Source of the DNA: Dermanyssus gallinae
Taxonomy: Eukaryota; Arthropoda; Arachnida; Mesostigmata; Dermanyssidae
Direction: 5' to 3'
DNA length: 64,000 nucleotides
NCBI GenBank assembly: GCA_003439945.1
Contig: QVRM01002429.1
Coordinates: 62,001 to 126,000 of the forward strand
In this document: in pieces, positions 35,431-47,537 of the stretch
Position numbering within the stretch: position 1 is the stretch's first letter
How the letters are laid out: each line of letters starts with the position of its first letter
The notes under the pieces: generated by a model
Seen by the model: the letters and a program-made list of their open reading frames with translations, nothing else
Database searches by the model: none
What the model was told of the DNA's origin: nothing
Position numbers and translations under genes: made by a program

Positions 35431-37684
35431 CATGAGAGTAGGTGTGTTTTATAGTTCGAGTCTACAAGTGGTAGCTCATAGCCTCTTATTGCCAGTTGTT
35501 CAGGACCACCGGGCCTACGCAGCCTGGTTCAACACCGCGCTAACGAGTACGTTCAGGTCTGGGTTCAGTTGCTCGCATCGAGCGCGGCGGTGGGGGCGGC
35601 GGCGACCGTACGCAGTGGCCGTGCGATACTATAGGGGCGTCGTCGGCGCTGCCACCCACGGGCCTAGGAGCAGCACCAGAATCGGGTATCATCATGATCA
35701 GGCATTGCACACAGGGTGGTGGCAGGTTGCTGCGCCGGCATCGTTGATTGGGCCTAGCGGAGTTTGCTGCGCGGAGTTTGTGGCCGGGTCGGTCGGTCGC
35801 AGTTTCGTAAGAAACTCCTCTGGCTGCGAGCGAGCAGAGGATCCGAGAGCAGATGGTGGTTTCGCAAACGCTACAGTGGGTGGCAAAGACGCCACTTCTC
35901 TTTGCATACTATCGCACATCGTACTCTATCGTTCTCGACGTTCTCGACTGGCCGGGTGGGGAAGGGGGTTGGGGTGCTTCGGGACTCAGTCGTGCTTCGA
36001 GCTCTCGTTTGAGGTTGCCTCGCTGCCTGCTTGACGATATGAGGGCGAGCCAGCAAGCGAGCGACATCGGGCTCCGAGACAAGACACAAGACTCAGTCCG
36101 GTGGACGGACGGACGGTACTAAGCGCATCATACGCGTCCATCTACACACAACGATCGCCTGCCTATACGATGCCGCTACGGTATCGGTTGCAATTGGTCA
36201 CAGTGGTCAAACTCTTGTTTTCGTTTGTCTTATCTCTTCAGATCGTGTGTGATCGTTTCTGATCGACTTTGGGAGTTAAGCGAAAAAAGTGTGATTAACC
36301 AGAACAGTCGCGTCAGTAACAGGCAAGAACTGAAAACCTACCCCAGTGTGTCGGATCAGCAGCGTCGTTAGACGTGACGATTTCCGAGCGGTTAGTGGCG
36401 TGGCCCGCTACTGCCTCGAAGCTGGCCGCGTTTAGGCTAGTATCGTAAAGGTAATAAAGTGTATCTTTCAGAAAATAAGGTGTCTGTCGACTCACCGTCA
36501 GGTGTAGACAATCGTGAGAACGCTATAATCAAATCGAGAGGAAGACGACGAGTAGCAATCAACGGAAGTCAACTTAAGGTCACGTTGGCAACGTTGATCA
36601 TATGTCGATCGATAATCGAGATGGTAACCTGTCGTACCTGTGCGCCCCTTATACTGTACGCTAAGAGTGGTATGGTAAGAGAAGGACGCCTGGAGAGGAC
36701 ACGATGCGAACAAGTAGAACTTTGATTGTGGTCGCTATTTACAAGACTTTGATAGCTCTTCGTTATAGGCGTGCCAACGCTGTTGCAGATATAGCAATTA
36801 ATATTTGCGTCGCCCTAGGGCATTCAGCAGAAATAGCATATGTCGTGATATGGTTTTGCTACTAAATTCCGGAGCGAATGTTTTGAAAACTGACTGTGCC
36901 ATGGCACCCATACGTCTAGCCATTGATTGACAGACAGGCTTTGAGTTTCGATGTTGTCGTGTCCGCTTTCGTTGCAGCGGACCCCCAAAAGCGTCCCAAA
37001 CTAGCGGAGCAACTGGGAAGAAGTTGCGCCACCATCTCCGTCTCGGTGTTGTTCTCGTTGTCCCCCTCGTCTCTCTTATTTTCGTTCTTTACTCCTGTCG
37101 AGGTGCTATAGCAGCTCTCTTTCGCAGCCCACTTGTCGGCTGGCATGTCGTCGGCGTAGAAACGGCCTTCCTGTTTAGAGTGTTGGCCTGTGTCTCTTTG
37201 AGGGTGTGTGTGTGTGTGTATGTATTTGAATGGGTTTGTAACGGCGACCCGCGATCGGCGAGCCCGTCGGTGGGGCGTTGGCGGCAACAACAACAACAAC
37301 GGTGAGATAGGCACCGTGCAGTCAGTTGTGGATCGCTGGGTTCCGCTGCATTCGTCGAACTTGAAGAGTACACTGCGCACGAAGGGGTCCTTTTTCTGAG
37401 TGAACCCCGCTGCTCGATCCGTTGTGAGGTCCGCCTCCCCACCGATGCTCAGACAGGCAGTGACTGTTAGACCCTCCTGTCCTGGCCTGGTCTGCTTGGC
37501 ACTTTGGGTACGACGACGACGACAACGACAACAACAGCAGCAGCAGCAACAACACTGAGCCATAAAAGCAGAGGACCCAAGCTCGATGGAGGAACTTCCT
37601 CTCGACAAGGCATTCATCTAAAGCATAGACGCTACAAATACATATATAAGCGCGCAGACATCCACACACACACAGGCGCACATA

Positions 37685-39810
37685 TCTACATGTGGATATA
37701 TATATACATACATATATTTATATATATATATACAAGCATTGCTTCTAGGTCTTCAGCTGGGGGTTTCTATGACATCGGTCCAGTCGACCGACCGCTTAGC
37801 AGCAGGGGACCAGGCGTCCCCTCATAGGAGTCGTCCTACGACGAGGATTGGGGTCGGACCCTTTTGCCGCGATACAGCAAGCCGCGGCAGGATCTAGTTC
37901 TGCAGCCTGCAGCTCGGTCGTGCGGAGATCAGAACAATCGTGATTCGCGATACAGAAGAAGCCTGCTTGCATGAGGATTGACAATGACAAAGCAGCGCCG
38001 GGCAGCAGGCTACAATGAGTCACTACTCTGCGAGTGTGTCATTACGCTCACAACGCTCGTGAGCTTTCGGGAAGCGACTGCTGGTTGATCATGCATTGAC
38101 AAGCACGTGGTGAGCCCAGCTGCGAGTGAGCAGGCCCGCATCCTTGCGTTGAATGTGCAAGTTCCACACCAATAGATCATTCAGCGTTTTGCAAGCGCCC
38201 GTCGAAGTATCGACACGACAAAAAGCGCTGCATTTCGTCTCCTGTCGGGCTTACTGATTGTACGTGTCTGCTGTAAGGCTACACGGCCCTCTGAAACACT
38301 CCCTACTTAGATTCGGCAGTTGGAGGAGGCAGTGGAGCGCTTCGGCAAGTGTAAGATCTTTTGCGCCCACCACTGGTGACACGTATTATGCTTCACCAAA
38401 ACCAACCAATGATGATCGTACGAGCGGCGTACGTTTTATGGGCCAATCGAAATCATCATAGTTATCGTTAGCGTTGTATATAAGACACATATCAATAATT
38501 ATGATAAAAATAATGCGCGTTTCTGTCGCACCAACAGTTGTAATAGTTGCGAATATTGTATTAATACTGATTAGTTGAGCGATCGGCAATTCACTTTACT
38601 TCAATCCTTTTAGGGGGGGGGGGAGATGAGTTTCATCAAATGAACCATAATCTACGCGTTTCTATTGGTACGATCGGCTCACTTATATGAAAGCTTACTA
38701 TTAAGAATGTATGCACCGGTCTATTGACCGCAGCCAATCATAGGTAGACCGTAATTGTCTCATTTATCATACAGCCAGCGCTGTAGAGCTTTGGCTTCGT
38801 TAAGTACTTTTGTGGCCGACTTCGCCTTGACTGAACTCTGTTGAGCAAACGTATTTGAACGTCTATGCATACACCCACACCAGAAGCTCATGCTTCAATA
38901 TAATGCAATAAACAAACATAGCGATCGACCCGACAAAAGAGCGGTCGCGCTCTATATTATTTCATGCTTTCGTGTCGTCCACGATGATCATGCCGTTCTG
39001 CCCATAGCGCTAAGCGCTTGAAGCTAAACGGATTTCTACCTACGGGAGGAGGTTCGGTGTCGGCGTCGGAGAAACCCGACGAACGACTCAGATCAATACA
39101 TATGTAGGTGTGTTTTTACATGGCCACGAAGTAGAACTGTAGCCGCGAGTCGTGATAATAGTGCTTAAAGTAATAGTGGTCGTTAATTAATAAAATATCT
39201 GTGCTTAGCTCCGTTTAGAAATCTTGAAATCATGGTGTGATTTGAATAAGCAGAGCACACGTCGGCCGATAGTGCGTGCACGAGTAAAATGGCCACTGCG
39301 AAAATCCACGAAGAACTCTGTGTGAGTTCGGATAAGGATACGATTATTTTTATGTGTACAAAGCACCTTCCCTACGTTGCGGAATACGTTTTCCACCTTA
39401 CAAGTGTAAATCGTTTACTGCATTTTTCTTGTTTTTAGGAACATTATACAACTTTATTTTTGGGTTCAAACCGTTACATTTTTTAAATTTACAAGGCTTT
39501 TACTTACTGGCAAATAGAGCGGTTAACTCCCAGATACATTAACTAAAACGACTTTAGATGAAGTCATTCGCTTTAATAAAGCAGAATCAAATGACTTGTA
39601 CACAGCATTATATATAGATACATGGCTAAATGTGTTACTAAAATGTCTCGCGTTTACTTGTACGGGTTACGTGCTGTGCTAAGCTAATAAGTTAAGCTGA
39701 AGTCGAGGCACTTAATATTCGTTATTGCCACTACGACTATGCTATGTGCGAATTATGTAAATTAAAATCTGTTTTGACGATACATTTTTAGACAGGACGT
39801 GTCTACCTAC
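37685..39810. other. CARP intron next to the upstream exon
   Basis: About 2.1 kb without a recognised gene or repeat family, apart from a short TA/CATA tract at 37695-37734 and a G-run near 38613-38623. The 132- and 75-codon frames nearby have no domain. Confidence 0.4.
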
Positions 39811-39861
39811 CAGATATTCCATCGTAGGTCCACCATTGATCCCAGTTAGCCGACGCAAACC
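39811..39861 (-). CDS. Carbonic anhydrase-related protein, N-terminal exon
   Basis: This is a 51-nt exon between acceptor CTGTTTTTTACAG (ending at 39862) and donor CTG|GTAGGT. It encodes FASANWDQWWTYDGIS plus partial codons at both ends (2 nt in, 1 nt out). The W-x-x-WWTYDGISG block followed by PDFWG is the start of the mature CA-like domain in arthropod CARPA-type proteins. FASA just before it is a plausible signal-peptidase site, so the hydrophobic core should be on the exon before. That exon was not identified above 39.86 kb. The reading frame is confirmed by phase agreement with the exon at 10288-10424. Confidence 0.88.
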
Positions 39862-39870
39862 CTGTAAAAA

Positions 39871-40080
39871 ACAGACAGGTGAACAATTTAGTAGTCTGAT
39901 AAACCTTTTTCATACACACGGGGAGCGTAAATTTCTCGATAGCTGTTGTATCGCCCGCTCGGCTATACTCTATAACGAACAGACAGGTGAACAATTTAAT
40001 AGTCTGATAAACCTTTTTCATACACATTGGGAGCGTGTACTTCTCGATAGCTGTTGTATCGCCCGCTTGGATATACCCGA
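39871..40080. repeat. 108-bp tandem duplication beside the CARP splice acceptor
   Basis: Two units start ACAGACAGGTGAACAATTTA at 39871 and 39979, about 92% identical by eye over roughly 100 bp. The first unit holds the pyrimidine-rich lead-in to the exon acceptor. The second copies that lead-in but has no exon, giving a decoy-like 3' splice region 108 bp upstream on the minus strand. Confidence 0.9.
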
Positions 40081-40327
40081 GCCTAAGATATCGAGTCCAA
40101 ATGCAAATAGATATCTAGAAATGGGCCAGTTTACGTGCACACTACTGGACGTTGCTGCTCAGCCTGAAGCCCGCGGTGCACAACTACTATTAACGTTAAT
40201 CATTGTAAATAACTTAAACAGAAACACAATGTAAACACTGTTTTAAAGTGAATAATTAATTTCCTTACATAAGAATTACAAGGACATTTTGTCGTATTGT
40301 CCACAATTTATTTGAATGGGAATGCAC

Positions 40328-41015
40328 CTATTTGTCAGGTGTGAGCAGGGGCGTTATCGTGGTGCAAAAGCCAATTTTTGTTCTTCCACAAATCCGGGCG
40401 TTCTGGCGGATTGCTTCGCGCAAATTGCGCATAACTTGCAGGTAATATTCCTTATTGACCGTTCTACCCTGTGGCAAGAACTCATGATGCACCACGCCCC
40501 TGCAATCGAAGAAAACTGTCAGCAAAACTTTCACATTCGACCGAACTTGGCGCGCTTTTTTCGGTCTTGGTTCGTGCGGCAGCTTCCATTGAGATGATTG
40601 AGCTTTGGTTTCCACGTCATAACCATAAACCCACGATTCGTCACCAGTTATGACCCTCTGGAGCAAATTTGGGTCGTCGCGGACAGAGTCCAACATCTCA
40701 TTAGCAATGTTCATGCGATGCTGTTTTTGGTCGCAATTGAGCAATTTTGGTACGAATTTCGCGGCGACCCGTCTCATGCCCAAATCATTGATAAAAATCG
40801 AATGGCACGAGCCAATCGATATGTTTAGGTCCTTAGCAACTTCTCTAACTCTCTGATTCGACGATTGGCCAATACCATTTTCTCCACTTCATTAATTTTT
40901 TCGTCTGTTGTTGAAGTGCTCGGGCGTCCGGCACGCTCTTCGTCGTTCACATCTTCTCGGCCTTCTGAGAACATTTTGTACCACCGATAAACGTTCATAA
41001 GAGTCTTATAATATC
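40328..41015 (-). pseudogene. mariner transposase relic 2, C-terminally truncated
   Basis: The minus strand from about 41015 reads VYRWYKMFSEGREDV, then ERAGRPSTSTTDEKI. After a frameshift come the second HTH (VREVAKDLNISIGS) and a 151-codon frame with ITGDESWVYGYD, the first catalytic block with its Asp kept, and QSSQWK. HHDNAPAH, the second Asp block, is present in a shifted frame at 40338-40367, and the sequence stops there. The third Asp region is absent, so the gene cannot be active. Motifs differ from relic 1, so this is a separate mariner lineage. Confidence 0.85.
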
Positions 41016-43220
41016 TCTTCAGGAAAAAGTGCAGTATTAAGCTAAATATAAATACAGAGATATCCTTTACCGGAGCATTAGAACAAATGCTTTAGAAGAT
41101 GTCTGTTCTTGGGCCGACATTGTCAAGTTGTACAGTTACACAGACTGTGAATGCTGGTCGCTGTTATTGGATTCTGTTCCACTGCTTTTATTAGGTGTTT
41201 ATTACTCGTCAAGACGGCTCTTATTATGCAGAGAAAACACTTACGGCAGGGAGCAATTATAATACCAGCGGAGCTATACGAAAACTTCCGTATACTACTA
41301 TAAAGCAACATAACATCCTATAAACACGATTTTTTTTATATCTTCCACATCCACAATTAAATTGTTGTCATCCACAATTATATCTTTATTTTAAAATTAA
41401 TATTTCTACATTTTTTTAGTAAGTGCCGCTGGTTGAAGAGTGGGTTAAGATGGAAGGCAAAAGCGGAATCTATAACGGACACTTGAATCCAACTTAAATC
41501 CAAAGAGTAATAAACCTTAAGAAACTCTTGAAAGAGAAGACGTTACCTCCAGGAGTATGTTAATCTAACTAAGACGTTACCTAGCTAGAGAGAGAGTGTT
41601 GTTTATAGCTGTTAGTGGAGTGTAACGAGCATTAGTTCGTTTTTGCCGTTGTAAAGCGTATAACGTCAGCAGAGTTAAGTTCCGGTCTAATGTCGTGGGC
41701 AGGCAGGTGTATCGACATGACAGATATCATCTCTGCAGTGAGAGCCCCCAGTGGGAAGTGCCCACCAAGGCGACCGCTTGCTCTGCGCACGTTTCTCGAC
41801 CGACAGAAGCCGCAGGACGTTGACACTCTACATGAGGGCAGCCAGCCAGCTACAGCAACCACTGCCTCACTGTTAGTTTCACTTTGGATGGCGTAGGCTT
41901 GTATCAGAAAGCCGCGCCTAGTCGGCTTCTCGCCGGACGGCACCCGGGCTGGCTGTATGCAGGTAAGGAATAGTCCGCCTGGTAGGTTGTAGTCGACAAC
42001 GACGGTAGTAAATCCGTTGTTCTTAATTATTAGGCACTGGCACAGCGTTCAAGGCTATCTATCTATCTATCGATCGAGGGTGATTGGCCATCGCGTCTTC
42101 GGATCTAAGAGAAACTCAGTCTCCTTCTCTCTCTCCCTCACGCTTTCCTATTCTCGCCATCTGCGTTGCCAGCCCGATCGCCAGCCACACCGCCACCAAG
42201 ATCATAATGAATAATGCCATCAGGAAGAAATATGGAGCCGCGCTCATGGAGCGGCTGGAGGTGGAGCATTCGCTGTGTCAGCGGAAGCCACAGGGAGACG
42301 AAGCGGAGAACAGAGAACAGCACAAGTTTTCGTCGTTAATAAGTAATTAGAGTTAATAAGGCTTGCTGAAAAGGGGAATTGTAAAACACGGCCAGGGAAC
42401 GCTTCGTGTACAGAGCTCAAGTGGTATGACAACTATGCTGGCCACTAAACTTAGGTTACTTGTATTAGAAACCTCTACATTCGAGGCTAACTGCCATGTC
42501 TGCCATGTTTAGTCGTCTGGTTAAATGGTATCAGTTTTAACTATTTGTTGGCGAGGTTCTTCTTCGAGTTAGCAACCAGGTCCTATCTGTCTCAAATACA
42601 ACCCTTAAAATTCTAAATAAAAGTGTATAATTATTCTGAGATATCCTCTTACATACACGGCTTGAAGGTATTAATCACCTTTGTAGACGTATCGATCGCA
42701 AATACTCTTAAATATCAATTTAATCTACCAAGTCAAGCTCCAGCCAAAGCAGTTGCCTGCATAATATCTCCTATGCGGACCCTCACATCTGTCACGGATA
42801 CATAGGTTATTAAATTATAAAAAATAATAACAGGAGTTATAAAAAAACACTGTTTTGCATACTATATGATATATAGTATGAATCGTATTGCCTAACGAGT
42901 TACATTGTGCCGATTCGTGTGGCACCGGTCTTCACAACAGCTTAAACAGCTTTTTCTTTGAAGACGGGCAGTGAGTATTGCTGAAAGGAGGTTGTAACAG
43001 CAACTTTTTTTTAGTGAATCCTCCTGTTTGGCAGTGTGATGAAGTTTAGGTAAAAGTGGTTGATGCAAAAAAAACGAGTTGGTGACGAAAACCATTTGAT
43101 CTGCAAGACATGATGTGGCAATGCCAACAAAAAATCCACTGATGTGATAGTGACTCTAGAAAATCGTTATTTATCTGATATATACCTTATTATTTGCTAC
43201 CGTTCGTGATCAATCTTTAT

Positions 43221-43223
<3 letters not shown>
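41016..43223. other. Upstream CARP intron or 5' flank
   Basis: No gene was recognised. A GC-richer patch at 41640-41965 ends in CAG|GTAAGG on the plus strand (see findings), and a CTAT run lies at 42056-42071. The open frames at 41632-42432 on both strands have no domain. Confidence 0.4.

Positions 43224-43294
<71 letters not shown>
43224..43294. repeat. (TA)35 microsatellite
   Basis: This is a perfect TA run of about 71 bp. Confidence 0.95.
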
Positions 43295-43295
<1 letters not shown>

Positions 43296-43689
43296 TTCTT
43301 CTTTCGACGCTATTTTGCATAGATACAGTACGTAACGAGATATGACATAGTGCTCCCTGGGTAGACACAAACAGAATAATGGTCTAAAGACCGCTTCATT
43401 TTAGCGATTTTAACAACAACATCTGCGTAAAATCGCGCCATCGTTCACATACGAAACTTTTAAAGAAATCTTACCACCGCTCTGGACCAAGACAACGATG
43501 GCATCAAGTGACGGCAACAACACCGGCGGAAGACGCCGCACAGAATCATGCTCTAAAAGACATATTGGGTTATAGGAAGAATGAGGGTGTGTCGCATTTT
43601 CATACGATCCGCACACTAGTTTAAATACCACCATTCTAGAAATTTAAAGCGCCGGTGTTAAAAGTTTCCGTATCAGCCGTTTTCACTTT

Positions 43690-44640
43690 TCATCATTCAA
43701 TGCATTCGTAGAAGGCCGCGGTGCGGTGGAGGCTCTAACGACGCCTCAAATCTTTCGTGAGGAGCGGATAGTGCGCTTTGACGTATAGAGTCCCAAAGTC
43801 CGTTTCAGAAAGGCTGATTTTACTTGATTCAGTTGATCCAGGGTTCTCACGATCAAGTGCGCTCATATTAAGTCAATTCCGTAAGTGGCGACAGGAGCGA
43901 CTTTCAAGCCGAAGAGGCGAATGGTTGTCGCAAAGGATTGGAACTGTGGGCTTTTGATAGACTTTGCCGCTCTCAGAGGCTTCCTGCATCCTTCCACAAG
44001 GTGCCAAAACCCTGCCCCGTCATAAATCAGTGTATGTCCCAAATTGCGGAAGTTGTCGTAGGCGAGTTTTTAATGTGAAGAGTATCATCCCGTGCAATTC
44101 TGCCCCCTCTTTAGAGCTTAAGCGCTTTCGCTTTAGCAAGATTGATTGTTAGCCAGCGTCCGTTGAACTTGGAAATGACTCTTTCGATAAATTGCTATAA
44201 CGTCTACGTACAGTAGCACCTTGATGAGACATCTTGATTCTTGTATTTCTTTCAGAAGATCTTTCAGGAGTACAGAGAAGAGAAGCGGGCTCTGATTGCC
44301 CCTCTGAGCGAGCTCGGCTGTTTGCGAGAACGCTGGCAATTCCGAGACACCATTTGTCAATTGTCACACGGTTTCTCCTGCGAGATTGCTCCCCCAAGGT
44401 TGAAGATTTTCGAAGGGACGCCAACCTCTGCCAGCATATCAAGCACACGATCACGGGGAGCTGTGCCAAACGCCGCTTTGAAGTCAACGAAAACCGCGTA
44501 CAAGGATTGCCCTTCTCTAGGAAGGGCTTCTAGACATCCTCTAACAGAATTCCACACGCTCTACTGTCAAGCGTCCTTTTCGAAATCTATATTCTTCATC
44601 AAAGATGACGTGCATGCCCTCCAGAAAGTCGATTAACATT
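43690..44640 (-). pseudogene. Non-LTR reverse transcriptase relic
   Basis: On the minus strand, from high to low coordinates: YRFRKGRLTVERV (fingers), AVFVDFKAAFGTAPRDRVL (first Asp, 44357-44557 frame), RGNQSPLLFSVLLKDLL (GxxQGSPLSPLLF block), LLYVDVIAIYR (YADD position changed to YVDV), then VAPVATYGIDLISAHL and LNQVKSAFLKRTLGL (thumb). The order is complete, but there are stops and shifts between blocks and the second catalytic Asp pair is reduced. The clade is uncertain. Confidence 0.7.
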
Positions 44641-45900
44641 TTTGTTACTCAGAAGACAACAAGGAAGACAACAGCTTGTATTATACGTTTTTTAGCAATG
44701 CCCCACCAGACCGACGGGTGAGTTGGGTTGCCTTGCCCGTTAGGGATCACTAGAAGAGTAGCATTTCGCCACTGAACAAGAAAAGACCCATGTTAAGGCA
44801 TTCGTTGGGTAAAGCTGTCCAACATGGCGCCAACAGGAGCAATCTTTTGAGATGTTCGTTTCGAATCTCCGAGCCTTCTCAAAGATCTTTGAGCACAACA
44901 CTTTCGGAGCTTGCATGTCTGTCTTCCGCGAATAAGCCATCTGTACGGCCCTCGATCCGCGTCTGATACGGCCGGTACAGCCTCTTCTTGCTTAAGGTAC
45001 TTTTTCTTCTGTTAAGTGTATGTCTTTTACACACCGTTCAGAAGACGGCACCTAGGGGTCCGGCCGTAGGTTGCCGTTCCGCTAAGAGACGGACCAGGGA
45101 CCAGGGGCATATCCGGAAATCATTAGATATGTCCATGGTGAAGCTATCGAGCGCTCTTAATAATGCGTTAAGGGCGTGTGCATCACCTATTTTTTTTTAG
45201 AAAAGATGACATTATAAATTACTATATGAAATATATAAATAAAGATCAATTTCAACGATATGCGGAATATGATTTTAATATGTGTTATTTCTTAACAAAC
45301 ACGTCCGTTGAGTTTGATTGCAACTGACTGCTAATGCTTATAGATAACTAGAATGACAAGTACTGCGATGTATGAAATAAGAATGTTCTCTAGGAAGCGC
45401 CTGTTTAAAAACGAACTGTTTTTGAATTAAATTGAGCACCTCTCTGTGCCACCAAAGGTAACTATTAACTACCTCATCCTAGCAGCTTTTCAATGACTAT
45501 ACAGATGCCCACAATACGAGAGGTTATGTCAACGACCTAAGTAGTTGAACAATAGTGTAACAAAACTGTGCAAATAGTTCTTCATCAATTCAATTATTAC
45601 CTGAGTCTTGTTTCAATTTAATGTATAATCCAACATTTCCACAAATTCCACCGCGGGCCGTAAACCTGTCATGTTAACAACATTTTGTGTCATCTTGGGT
45701 CCCATCAATCATACAGGGCATGCACACAATTCTATGAGCACAATCAGCGACTGAGACCTATGAAACGCCCTGGTCATTAAAGGGAAGAGAAATAATATAA
45801 TAGCGATTTGCAATCGATCTCCTAGCGCGGAAAGTACTAATCAGTTAGTGCAAAAGCTCATTCGCTGGTTACCCGGGCTGGACTTATGACCTCTTAGGAG
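44641..45900. other. No feature seen
   Basis: About 1.26 kb with no recognisable gene or repeat. Parts may be flanks of the two RT relics on either side. Confidence 0.35.
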
Positions 45901-45909
45901 GTCTTAACA

Positions 45910-47300
45910 CTGTAATTGAGAAGCCGACAGAATCGCGTGCTGCAGCATACCAAAACACTCTGGGAGACTTCGGGTGAACAACCGTCCAAATATAAGTTCA
46001 AGGCAAGTCGTGAAATAAAACAGCTCGAAGGCGCTATGCGGTCTTCGTACACTTTTCTCCGCCACGCAAAGCTTACAAGGTTAAGCTGCCCAGTTAAACC
46101 TCAAATTCAGAAGAGCCACCTTCAAGACATACTCAGCGCAAGAAACTTAATTCTTGCCGAGGTACTATACAACTCCTCCGTATGGTCGGCGGGATATTTG
46201 GAATCGATAAAAACCTTTAGAAAAATGACGTTTACGTGGAAGCCTAACAGCAAATAAAGTCTGCGGACAGGATGGACAACTAAATCAACACATTAAGACG
46301 GCAATTTTATTTGAGCCATGCTGAACAAATTTGTTTAACGCCTGCATGCAGGACGACAAGATTCCGGACAGTTAGAAGATTTGTCTAGCTGTCCTAATGC
46401 CAAAAGGAAGAGGAGACCGATATGCGCAAGGTTCTTAAGAGGAATCGCTATTAAGAGTTACTACTCTCAGGTATCATTGTACGGCACTTTTTTACCGTAT
46501 ACCTAAGTATGCACTTCGAAGCGCTGCCGGGAGAAGCAATATAGCTTCCACACTTATAAATTAACGTTGAGTGCATACATATATAATGGTTTTGGGGGAA
46601 ATAGGGTAGGAATTTGACCGACCTGCGTAACGACCTTATTTTTCTATATTTGTCGCCCTTATACTAATAATGTATCGTGGATAAATAATGCATTAGAGTG
46701 AGTACTGCTAAACGTACTGAGATCTATCAAGGCCATTCTACAGAGGAATTAATTTGACTGGTGCCGCCGAAAGAGGCTGAGTCGAGTAAACCATTGGGTT
46801 TTTCCAGGGGGACAATCTCAGTCTGCTTTCCTTCTCGGTTCACATGGGCGTCTACCAGCAAACATTAGAGAGCGACACCCCTCTATAACGCTAGGTTTAT
46901 ATGCTGACAGTTTCATTGTATACGGTAGTAGCAGACTTTACTTCAGCAGACGCTCGCATAGCCGAACAACTACGTCGCTGAGATCGGCCTTCGGATTAGC
47001 AAAGTCCAAAACCGATTCGGTGAAGTTTAGAAGGATCGGTAGGCAGTTATTTATTTGGCAACTCGTCTGTATATTAGTCTCAAGGTTGACGACAACTGGA
47101 AAGTCGTGCACCAAACACATTAATAAACAAACCCGAAATGCAATGGTTTCGACGGTCTTCATCGAGCCTTTATCGAGATACGGAAACAAAAATTGGCGGA
47201 TGTGAGCCCTCAATTCTGTACTAGTGTAGCTGCTTCCTATGTAATCAGCCAACCAGACGGGCGCTGTTCCAACCAAGGTACCCAAGCAATACTTGTCTTA
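45910..47300 (+). pseudogene. Decayed non-LTR RT, plus strand
   Basis: A pre-RT linker frame (45916-46257) is followed near 46365-46475 by a fingers segment readable as PDSWK-like text, LMPKGRGDRYAQ and LRGIAIKSYYSQV. QGDNLSLLSFSVHM lies near 46807-46848, then LYADSFIVYGSS (YADD changed to YADS) near 46896-46931. Several frameshifts separate these. This is an old copy and the second catalytic Asp is lost. The clade is uncertain. Confidence 0.6.
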
Positions 47301-47489
47301 TATATTTTTTCAAATACAGTAAATGCTTTGCTGTAGATACCTTGCGGCATGTGCCGACATAAGATCAATAAGCCAACTTGCAAACGTGTAGCAATAGTGT
47401 CCTTCAAGATACACGATGAAAGCGAATTGATAGTGGTTTCCCGTATTTACGTTTTATATATATTATATGATGTATATGTGAACACATAG

Positions 47490-47490
<1 letters not shown>

Positions 47491-47525
<35 letters not shown>

Positions 47526-47537
47526 AGTATATATATT
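47491..47537. repeat. (TA)n microsatellite
   Basis: An interrupted TA run at the 3' side of the RT relic. Confidence 0.9.

Larger units (their letters stand above)
27400..37640. other. GC-richer block packed with trinucleotide and homopolymer tracts
   Basis: Within the large CARP intron this 10-kb block is visibly richer in G+C than its flanks. It contains many imperfect triplet tracts: GTC/GTT near 27480-27520 and 27925-28075, CAG at 28180-28200, GTT/GCT at 32480-32625, CAA at 30832-30850 and 37288-37300. C- or G-runs lie near 30519, 32290 and 33613. Many overlapping frames open over these repeats with Leu, Cys, Arg or Ser runs. None has a domain and I regard them as by-products. The block could hold regulatory DNA or untranslated exons; the sequence alone does not decide. 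Confidence 0.45.

Noticed and set aside
42138..42323. Minus-strand hydrophobic frame LFSVLRFVSLWLPL as a possible signal-peptide exon
   Set aside because: It begins at GTG, not ATG, with no in-frame ATG upstream before a stop, and lacks a suitable donor.
44149..44636. Plus-strand frames of 99-131 codons
   Set aside because: They are antisense to the minus-strand RT motifs at 43.7-44.6 kb.
46938..47285. 115-codon minus-strand frame
   Set aside because: It is the antisense of the plus-strand RT relic; the RT motifs are on the other strand.
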